The notes beneath the pieces are model-generated. The model saw only the letters and a list, made by a program, of their open reading frames with translations. It ran no database searches and was not told where the DNA came from. Both the position numbers and the translations under genes were made by a program. Below, in pieces: positions 5,087 to 9,760 of a DNA stretch of 9,760 nucleotides. Every line of letters starts with the position of its first letter. Within the stretch, counting starts at the first letter, position 1. This stretch comes from JBHELQ01 sp046262995 (GTDB lineage Bacteria > Actinomycetota > Thermoleophilia > Solirubrobacterales > Thermoleophilaceae), in assembly GCA_046262995.1 (NCBI GenBank), contig JBHELQ010000196.1:1-9760 (forward strand). The letters run 5' to 3'.

Positions 5087-5902
5087 CTACCCGATCGCCC
5101 CTGCGCCGACGAGCGCGAGCACCAGTGCGCCGAGCGCCACCCGGTAGACGACGAACACGGCCGTCGTGTGCCTGACGAGGAAGCGCAGCAGGAAGGCGAT
5201 CGAGGCGTAGCCCGTCACGAAAGCGATCAGGGTCGCGAGCAGCAGAGCGGCCGGGCCTCCGGTGTCGCCGTCGCCCAGGTCCCGGAGCTCGAACAGCCCG
5301 CTCAGGACGACCGCCGGCACCGAGAGGAGGAACGAGAAGCGCGCGGCCGCCTCCCGGTCGAAGCCCAGGAACAGGCCGGCGCTGATCGTGGCGCCGGAGC
5401 GGGAGACGCCCGGGATCAGGGCGAGCGCCTGGGCGAGGCCGACGATCAGGCCGTCGCGCGTCTCCACCTCCTCGATCCGCCGGCGGTGGGCGCCGAGCCG
5501 GTCCCCCGCCAACAGCACGAACCCGAACACGATCAGCGCCGAGCCGATCAGGTAGAGGTCGCGGGCTCCGCTCTCGATCTGGTCCTTGAAGGCGACGCCG
5601 AAGACGCTGATCGGGATCGTCCCGATCACGATGTACCACCCGATCCGCGCCTCGCGCTGGGAGCGGAGCTCAGGCCGCCGCAGGCTCGCGAGCCAGGCAC
5701 GCCCGATCCGCCACAGGTCGTCGCGGAAGTAGAGCAGCACGGCCAGCATCGTCCCGAGCTGGACCACGGCCGTGAAGGCGGCCCCCGGGTCCTCCCAGCC
5801 GGCGAAGGCCGGCACGATCCGCAGGTGCGCCGTGCTCGAGACCGGCAGGAACTCTGTCAGGCCCTGCGCGAGGCCGAGCACGATGGCCTCGAAGACGGAC
5901 AC
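5087..5902 (-). CDS. uppP: Undecaprenyl-diphosphatase UppP (BacA family)
   Basis: UppP is an integral membrane phosphatase that converts undecaprenyl diphosphate to the monophosphate, recycling the lipid carrier for peptidoglycan and other wall polymers; overexpression gives bacitracin resistance in some bacteria. The 271-residue length is typical. The N-terminal active-site motif QGLTEFLPVSSTAH (13-26) has Gln13 at the first position of the (E/Q)xxxE motif, Glu17 and His26. The second motif PGVSRSG (164-170) carries the essential Arg168. Multiple hydrophobic helices cover the rest. GTG 5902 puts the motif at the usual distance from the N-terminus. There is no Shine-Dalgarno; TAGGGT lies 9 nt upstream of the GTG. 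It is followed by the four-helix membrane protein and preceded by ppa, both on the same strand. Confidence 0.95.
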   Translation of the reverse strand: MSVFEAIVLGLAQGLTEFLPVSSTAHLRIVPAFAGWEDPGAAFTAVVQLGTMLAVLLYFRDDLWRIGRAWLASLRRPELRSQREARIGWYIVIGTIPISVFGVAFKDQIESGARDLYLIGSALIVFGFVLLAGDRLGAHRRRIEEVETRDGLIVGLAQALALIPGVSRSGATISAGLFLGFDREAAARFSFLLSVPAVVLSGLFELRDLGDGDTGGPAALLLATLIAFVTGYASIAFLLRFLVRHTTAVFVVYRVALGALVLALVGAGAIG

Positions 5903-5911
5903 GGCCGGGGA

Positions 5912-5917
5912 ACCCTA
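5912..5917 (-). promoter_or_regulatory. -10 hexamer TAGGGT of uppP, leaderless type
   Basis: TAGGGT on the minus strand ends 9 nt before GTG 5902 and fits TANNNT. It lies in the 47-bp gap downstream of ppa. The spacing would put the transcription start at or within a few bases of the GTG. No Shine-Dalgarno is visible. Confidence 0.45.
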
Positions 5918-5949
5918 GTGCCGGCGCCCGCCGTTCAGCCGTCGTTCGA

Positions 5950-6432
5950 CTAGCGATGCCGCTCGCGCGAGGCCTCGATCTCCTTGATCGCCTCCTCCCG
6001 CGAGTACCAGCCGTCGACCTTGACGGCCTTCTGCTCCAGGTCCTTGTAGATCGAGAAGAAGTGCGCGATCTCGTCGCGCAGCTGGTCGGAGAGGTCCTCG
6101 AGCTGGTCGATCGTGTTCCAGCCCGGGTCGTGGAGCGGCACGCACAGGACCTTGTCGTCCACCCCCTTGTCGTCCTCCATGCGGAAGAGCGCGATCGGCT
6201 TGACGTCGATCATGCAGCCCGGGAACGTGGGCTCCGAGACGCAGACCATCACGTCCAGCGGGTCGCCGTCGCGGCCCAGCGTCTCCGGGATGAAGCCGTA
6301 GTCGGTCGGGTAGACGACCGACGAGAAGAGGAAGCGGTCGAGCACGAGGCGGTCGCGCTCGTGGTCCCACTCGTACTTGTTGCGGCTCCCCTTGGGGATC
6401 TCGATGATGCAGGAGAACGTGTCGCCGCCCAC
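5950..6432 (-). CDS. ppa: Inorganic pyrophosphatase, soluble family I
   Basis: This cytoplasmic Mg-dependent enzyme hydrolyses pyrophosphate released by polymer synthesis and amino-acid activation. With the GTG at 6432 it has 160 residues, normal for the short bacterial type. Aligning by eye to the E. coli enzyme, the active-site set is complete: Lys19, Arg33, Tyr45, Asp55, Asp57 and Asp60 (within DGDPLDV), Asp87, Asp92, Lys94, Tyr129 and Lys130. An in-frame TTG at 6441 would add three residues, but the hexamer TATCTT (6445-6440) overlaps that TTG and sits 7 nt before the GTG, matching a leaderless GTG start; neither start has a Shine-Dalgarno. The gene diverges from the small membrane protein gene at 6471. 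Confidence 0.95.
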   Translation of the reverse strand: MGGDTFSCIIEIPKGSRNKYEWDHERDRLVLDRFLFSSVVYPTDYGFIPETLGRDGDPLDVMVCVSEPTFPGCMIDVKPIALFRMEDDKGVDDKVLCVPLHDPGWNTIDQLEDLSDQLRDEIAHFFSIYKDLEQKAVKVDGWYSREEAIKEIEASRERHR

Positions 6433-6439
6433 GGCCAGC

Positions 6440-6445
6440 AAGATA
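6440..6445 (-). promoter_or_regulatory. -10 hexamer TATCTT of ppa, leaderless type
   Basis: TATCTT on the minus strand ends 7 nt before GTG 6432. It favours the GTG over the upstream TTG at 6441, which lies within the hexamer. It is back to back with the -10 of the divergent gene, 10 bp away, so the upstream half of each promoter lies across the other. Confidence 0.5.
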
Positions 6446-6455
6446 CCCGGCGCAG

Positions 6456-6461
6456 TAGAGT
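6456..6461 (+). promoter_or_regulatory. -10 hexamer TAGAGT of the plus-strand operon, leaderless type
   Basis: TAGAGT ends 9 nt before ATG 6471 and fits TANNNT. No ribosome binding site lies between, and no good -35 appears at 16-18 bp upstream. It would drive the five-gene plus-strand run. Confidence 0.45.
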
Positions 6462-6470
6462 TCGGCCGGC

Positions 6471-6713
6471 ATGCTCCGCCTGCCCTTCGCCACCCTCGCG
6501 CTCTGGCTGGCGCTGGTCGCGCCGGCGCTCGCCGGGGACAACGGCGAGGGCCTGTACGGCGAGACCGACGACAAGATCGTCACCTTCTTCTCGCTTGGGC
6601 TGGTCGTCTTCTTCACGCTCGTCGTGATCCTCGGGTCGCTGATCCAGGGCCGGCTCGAGAAGCGCAAGCACGAGCGAGAAGCGCTGGAGCTGCGCCGCCG
6701 GGTCGGCTGGTAG
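6471..6713 (+). CDS. Small secreted-then-anchored membrane protein (80 aa)
   Basis: The 80-residue product has a clear N-terminal signal sequence (about residues 1-21, likely cleavage APALA before Gly22), a short polar stretch GDNGEGLYGETDDK (22-35), one transmembrane helix (about 36-58), and a strongly charged cytoplasmic tail from 61 rich in Arg, Lys and Glu. The mature protein would display only about 14 residues outside. The family is not one I can name, though I have the impression of similar small proteins in Thermoleophilia. It is the first gene of a tight plus-strand run, 6 bp before the enoyl-CoA hydratase gene. Third-position GC is high and the organisation is non-random, so it is very likely a real gene. 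Confidence 0.75.
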   Translation: MLRLPFATLALWLALVAPALAGDNGEGLYGETDDKIVTFFSLGLVVFFTLVVILGSLIQGRLEKRKHEREALELRRRVGW

Positions 6714-6719
6714 AGCCCC

Positions 6720-7481
6720 ATGCCCGTCCACTACGAGCGTCGCGGCGAGGCCGCTCTGGTGACGATCGACCGTCCGGAGCGGCGCAACGCGGTCGACGGC
6801 GCGACGGCGGGCCTGCTGGCCGACTCCTACGAGCGCTTCGAGTCGGACGAGGACGCCCGGGTGATGGTGCTCACCGGAGCGGGCGACGTGGCGTTCTGCG
6901 CCGGGGCCGACCTGAAGGCCCTGGACAGCCTGGGCACGCGCCTCGACGACCCGGGCGGCCCGCTCGGCTTCACCCGGCGCACCCCCTCGAAGCCCACGAT
7001 CGCGGCCGTGTCCGGCTGGTGCCTGGCGGGCGGCTTCGAGCTCGCGCTGTGGTGCGACCTGCGGATCGCGAGCGAGACCGCGGCCTTCGGCTTCACCGAA
7101 CGGCGCTTCGGCGTGCCGCTGATCGACGGCGGGACCCAGCGCCTGCCGCGGATCGTCGGGCTGGGTCGCGCCCTGGACCTGATCCTCACCGGCCGTGTGG
7201 TGGGCGCCGACGAGGCCCTGGGGATGGGCCTGGCGACCGAAGTGGTCCCGGCCGGCCGCCAGCTCGAGCGCGCCCTGGAGCTGGCGGAGGGGCTGGCCGG
7301 CTTTCCGCAGCAGACGATGCTGGCCGATCGCAGGGCTGCCATCGAGGGCTCCGGCATGACCCTCGAGGAGGGCCTGGAGCTAGAGGCTCGGAGCGGCCCC
7401 GCGACCGCCGAGACGGCCGCCCGCGGGGCGGCGCGCTTCGCGGCTGGCGAGGGTCGCGGGGCGGCCGGCGCCGGTGCGTAA
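6720..7481 (+). CDS. Enoyl-CoA hydratase/isomerase (crotonase) family protein
   Basis: This 253-residue crotonase-fold enzyme acts on acyl-CoA thioesters in the cytoplasm, most often adding water to trans-2-enoyl-CoA in beta-oxidation. The N-terminal PERRNAVD (19-26) matches the usual RPxxxNA. AFCAGADLKAL (58-68) supplies the first oxyanion-hole region and the CoA-binding turn; SGWCLAGGFELAL (98-110) supplies the second with Glu107, and FGFTERR (123-129) gives Glu127. The two acids are 20 residues apart, as Glu144 and Glu164 are in the rat hydratase, so hydratase activity is credible. The C-terminus is Ala/Gly-rich and lacks the usual amphipathic anchor motifs. ATG 6720 lies 6 bp after the previous stop, with no strong Shine-Dalgarno, suggesting coupling. 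Substrate is unknown. Confidence 0.9.
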   Translation: MPVHYERRGEAALVTIDRPERRNAVDGATAGLLADSYERFESDEDARVMVLTGAGDVAFCAGADLKALDSLGTRLDDPGGPLGFTRRTPSKPTIAAVSGWCLAGGFELALWCDLRIASETAAFGFTERRFGVPLIDGGTQRLPRIVGLGRALDLILTGRVVGADEALGMGLATEVVPAGRQLERALELAEGLAGFPQQTMLADRRAAIEGSGMTLEEGLELEARSGPATAETAARGAARFAAGEGRGAAGAGA

Positions 7482-7492
7482 GCTCGAAGGAG

Positions 7493-7882
7493 ATGGCCCA
7501 CGTGCTGTTCGTCTGCCTGCACAACGCGGGGCGCTCACAGATGAGCAGGGCGCTGTTCGAGCGCGCGGCCGCGGGACGGCACCACGCGGAGTCGGCGGGC
7601 ACGGCCCCGGCGGAGCGCATCCACCCCGAGGTGCTGAAGGCCATGGACGAGCTCGGGATCGACCTCTCCCAGGCGCGGCCGAAGCAGCTCACCCGGGAGC
7701 ACGCCGAGAGCGCGGACGTCGTCGTCACGATGGGCTGCGGCGATGAGTGCCCCTACATCCCGGGCAAGCGCTACATCGACTGGGACCTGCCGGACCCCAG
7801 GGGCCGCGCGCTCGCGGAGGTGCGTGAGATCAGGGACGACATCGCCCGGCGAGTAAAAGGGCTGATCGCGGAATTGGCATAG
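7493..7882 (+). CDS. ArsC / low-molecular-weight tyrosine phosphatase family protein
   Basis: The 129-residue product has the family P-loop CLHNAGRS (8-15), with nucleophile Cys8 and Arg14, and the acid loop DWDLPDPRG (96-104). VTMGCGDECPYIPGKRY (78-94) resembles actinobacterial arsenate reductases and arsenate-mycothiol transferases rather than phosphatases; Cys82 and Cys86 are present, but their spacing differs from the Cys82/Cys89 pair of the thioredoxin-linked S. aureus enzyme. Probable role: reduction of arsenate to arsenite in the cytoplasm, with an unknown thiol partner. No arsR, arsB or acr3 is nearby. AAGGAG abuts ATG 7493 with no spacing but lies 9 nt before GTG 7502; that later start would leave Cys at residue 5 and trim the first beta strand, so I keep the ATG with reservation. 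Confidence 0.82.
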   Translation: MAHVLFVCLHNAGRSQMSRALFERAAAGRHHAESAGTAPAERIHPEVLKAMDELGIDLSQARPKQLTREHAESADVVVTMGCGDECPYIPGKRYIDWDLPDPRGRALAEVREIRDDIARRVKGLIAELA

Positions 7883-7890
7883 TCAGCCGC

Positions 7891-8745
7891 GTGGCGAGCG
7901 CTGCGATCGAGGTCAGCGAGCTTCACAAGAGCTACGACGGCGTCGAGGCCGTGCGCGGCCTGTCGTTCGCGGTCGAGCCCGGCGAGGTCTTCGGGCTGCT
8001 GGGCCCGAACGGAGCGGGCAAGACCACCACCGTCGAGATCCTGGAGGGGTACCGCGACCGCTCGGGCGGGGAGGTCCGCGTCCTTGGCCACGACCCGGCC
8101 GAGCGCGATCGCCGAATCCGGGAGCGGGTCGGCATCGTGCTCCAGAGCTGCGGCTTCTACCCGCGCCTGACCGTCCGGGAGGCGCTGGAGCACTTCGCGA
8201 AGGCCTACCCCCACCCGCGGCAGACGGAGGAGACGATTGCGCTGGTGGGGCTGGACGCGAAGGCCGACACGCGCGCCAACGAGCTCTCGGGCGGCCAGCG
8301 CCGCCGCCTGGACCTGGCGCTGGCGCTGGTCGGCGACCCGGAGCTCGTCTTCCTCGACGAGCCCACCACCGGCTTCGACCCGGCCGCCCGCCGCACCGCC
8401 TGGAACACCGTTCGGCGCCTGAAGGAGCTCGGCAAGACGGTGCTCCTGACGACCCACTACCTGGAGGAGGCGCAGTCGCTGGCCGACCGCGTGGCGATCG
8501 TAAAGGCCGGCCAGATCGTGGCGGAGGGGCCCCCGGGCGAGCTCGGCCCGGGCCGCTCGAGCTACCGAGTCTCCTACGTCTCGGGCGGCCGGCGCGTCGA
8601 GCACCACACCGACGACCCGACCGACCTGCTCCACCGCCTGACGCGCGACGCCCTCGGCCGCGACGAGCGTCTCGAGGGCCTCGAGGTCAGCAGGCCGACC
8701 CTCGAGGACGTCTACCTCGAGCTGACCGCGGAGGAGGGATCGTGA
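7891..8745 (+). CDS. ABC transporter ATP-binding protein, ABC-2 exporter type
   Basis: This 284-residue nucleotide-binding subunit energises the permease encoded next. All motifs are intact: Walker A GPNGAGKT (38-45), Q-loop Gln85, signature LSGGQ (132-136), Walker B LVFLDE (152-157) with catalytic Glu157, D-loop region GFDP, and switch His189 in TTHYLEEA. The C-terminal 60-70 residues, ending RPTLEDVYLELT, are typical of the DrrA/NatA/CcmA-like group that pairs with ABC-2 permeases and often exports drugs, lipids or wall precursors. GTG 7891 lies 8 bp after the ArsC-family stop with no obvious ribosome binding site, so coupling is likely. The stop overlaps the permease start as GTGA. The substrate cannot be told from sequence. 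Confidence 0.95.
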   Translation: MASAAIEVSELHKSYDGVEAVRGLSFAVEPGEVFGLLGPNGAGKTTTVEILEGYRDRSGGEVRVLGHDPAERDRRIRERVGIVLQSCGFYPRLTVREALEHFAKAYPHPRQTEETIALVGLDAKADTRANELSGGQRRRLDLALALVGDPELVFLDEPTTGFDPAARRTAWNTVRRLKELGKTVLLTTHYLEEAQSLADRVAIVKAGQIVAEGPPGELGPGRSSYRVSYVSGGRRVEHHTDDPTDLLHRLTRDALGRDERLEGLEVSRPTLEDVYLELTAEEGS

Positions 8746-9470
8746 GCGCCGCGGCGCTGGCCTGGGAGCAGTTCCGCCTGGAGCGCAGGCTGTTTTGGCG
8801 CAACCCCAGCGCGGCCTTCTTCAACTTCATCCTGCCGCTGCTGCTGCTGGTGCTGGTCGCGTCGGTGTTCGCGAGCGACGAGCACGAGCTCGACGTGCTG
8901 ATCCCGGGGATCGCGGGCATGAGCGTGATGGCCACGACCTTCAACGCCCTCGCCTTCAACCTCACCTTCCTGCGCGAGCAGGGGATCCTGAAGCGCGTGC
9001 TGGGCACCCCCACCCCCGTGGCGTCCTACTTCGCGGGGCTGCTCGGGTCGGCGGTCGCAAACGCCTTCGTCCAGGTCGCGCTGGTGGTCGTGATCGGCCA
9101 CCTGGCCTACGGGGTCGACTGGCCGAGCGACGTGCCCCTGCTGGCCGGCTTCACCGCGCTCGGGGTGACCTGCTTCGGCGCGCTGGGCATCGCCCTCTCG
9201 CACGCGACGCCGAACTTCGACTCCGCTCCCGCCTACGTGAACGCGGTCTTCCTCCCCGTGATCTTCGTCTCCGGCGTGTTCTACTCGAGCGACGACCTGC
9301 CCTCCGTGCTGAAGGCCCTCGCGCGGGCACTGCCGCTCAAGCACCTGATCGACGGCTTCTCCGCTGCGATCGTCGGGAGCTCCGTGGACACGCTGGCGGC
9401 AGCCGCGGTGATCGCGGGCTGGGGCGTCGTGGCGGCCTTCCTGGCGCTGCGCTTCTTTCGCTGGGAGTAG
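8742..9470 (+). CDS. ABC-2 type transporter permease
   Basis: The 242-residue membrane subunit has six hydrophobic segments at about 25-44, 53-75, 97-123, 131-153, 165-182 and 217-237, the standard ABC-2 topology. The cytoplasmic stretch FLREQGILKRVLGTPTP (76-92) is the characteristic coupling region of the family, and SGVFYSSDDLP (177-187) is the usual loop after helix 5. GTG 8742 overlaps the ATPase stop (GTGA) and is preceded by GAGGAGG about 4 nt upstream, so both reinitiation and direct ribosome binding are possible. One ATPase and one permease would assemble as a 2:2 exporter. The stop is only 3 bp from the stop of the convergent metallopeptidase gene, leaving no room for a separate terminator. 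Confidence 0.93.
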   Translation: MSAAALAWEQFRLERRLFWRNPSAAFFNFILPLLLLVLVASVFASDEHELDVLIPGIAGMSVMATTFNALAFNLTFLREQGILKRVLGTPTPVASYFAGLLGSAVANAFVQVALVVVIGHLAYGVDWPSDVPLLAGFTALGVTCFGALGIALSHATPNFDSAPAYVNAVFLPVIFVSGVFYSSDDLPSVLKALARALPLKHLIDGFSAAIVGSSVDTLAAAAVIAGWGVVAAFLALRFFRWE

Positions 9471-9473
9471 AGC

Positions 9474-9760
9474 CTACGGCAGCCGGAGAGCGTGACCGTG
9501 GCGGCGCAGCCAGCGCTCGTGCTCGTGGGACCCCGGGCAGCGCGCCGCCAGCAGGTCCCAGAAGTGGCGCGAGTGGTCCTGGACCTCCAGGTGGGCCACC
9601 TCGTGCTCGACCACGTAGGCGACGATCTCGGCGGGCGCCAGGAGCAGCCGCCAGTTGAAGCTCATCGCGCCGGACGAGGAGCAGCTGGCCCAGCGCGTGC
9701 GCTGGCCGCGGATCTGGAGCGATGCGTAAGTGCGGCCGGCGCGCGCGCAGGCGGCGTCGA
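9474..9760 (-). CDS. YgjP-like zinc metallopeptidase, C-terminal part (partial)
   Basis: The frame is open from the right edge of the window to the TAG at 9474-9476, so the N-terminus is missing and the internal ATG at 9665 is not the start. The visible 94 residues carry the hallmarks of the YgjP/DUF45 family of SprT- and M48-like peptidases: TRWASCSSSGAMSFNWRLLL (the usual motif is RWGSCS..G..SFNWRL, here with Ala for Gly), then YVVEHEVAHLEVQDHS, containing HEVAH with zinc histidines and catalytic Glu and a downstream His in the DHS triplet, then HFWDLLAARCPG. These proteins are small, cytoplasmic and of poorly known function; E. coli YgjP has been proposed to have peptidase activity. It converges on the ABC permease gene with 3 bp between stops. 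Confidence 0.85.
   Translation of the reverse strand, partial: DAACARAGRTYASLQIRGQRTRWASCSSSGAMSFNWRLLLAPAEIVAYVVEHEVAHLEVQDHSRHFWDLLAARCPGSHEHERWLRRHGHALRLP

Noticed and set aside
6433..6441. TTG at 6441 as the start of ppa.
   Set aside because: It lies inside the putative -10 hexamer and has no Shine-Dalgarno; the GTG at 6432 fits a leaderless start and the usual N-terminus length. It cannot be fully excluded.
6377..7882. Plus-strand open frame of about 501 codons ending with the ArsC-family protein.
   Set aside because: Only the last 129 codons carry a real protein; the rest is an out-of-frame reading of the enoyl-CoA hydratase and small membrane protein genes.
9474..9665. The 63-aa frame beginning at ATG 9665 as a complete gene.
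   Set aside because: The frame continues to the window edge with the conserved RWxSCS motif upstream of that Met, so the ATG is internal and the gene is cut by the window.

Overview
The window is uniformly GC-rich (roughly 70%) and densely coded, with frequent GTG starts and GTGA stop/start overlaps. Together with the protein families this points to a high-GC actinobacterium, most likely of the deep-branching class Thermoleophilia (Solirubrobacterales/Gaiellales type). That placement is inferred from style and gene content, not from a search. I see no RNA genes, insertion sequences, CRISPR array or signs of a mobile island. It reads as ordinary chromosome with one unusual envelope operon.

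Layout: (1) 1-59, minus: first codons of a UvrC-like GIY-YIG protein running off the left edge. (2) 94-1812, minus, a three-gene unit transcribed right to left: a pappalysin-like (M43) zinc metalloprotease, a conserved 103-aa protein of unknown function, and a MaoC-type hydratase. (3) 1906-4623, minus, a four-gene operon in which every gene overlaps the next by GTGA: two TadE-like pseudopilins, a TadZ/CpaE/Ssd-like degenerate ATPase, and a 438-aa protein joining a TadG-like membrane anchor to a VanY-type D,D-carboxypeptidase domain and a lytic transglycosylase (SLT) domain. No pilin, secretion ATPase or prepilin peptidase is present. (4) 4702-5902, minus: a four-helix membrane protein and undecaprenyl-diphosphatase UppP. 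(5) 5950-6432, minus: inorganic pyrophosphatase with a complete active site. (6) 6471-9470, plus, diverging from the pyrophosphatase: a compact run of small membrane protein, enoyl-CoA hydratase, ArsC/low-molecular-weight phosphatase-family protein, ABC ATPase and ABC-2 permease. (7) 9474-9760, minus: C-terminal part of a YgjP-like zinc metallopeptidase running off the right edge.

Two things deserve most attention. First, the Tad-derived operon looks like a machine that places two peptidoglycan-cleaving activities on a pseudopilin-like anchor; with UppP close by, this stretch leans toward cell-envelope work. Second, five transcription-unit heads (uvrC-like, ppa, uppP, the four-helix protein and the small membrane protein) lack a Shine-Dalgarno sequence but carry a TANNNT hexamer 7-9 nt before the start codon. 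That is the signature of leaderless mRNAs. Some other starts use Shine-Dalgarno sequences or stop/start overlap.
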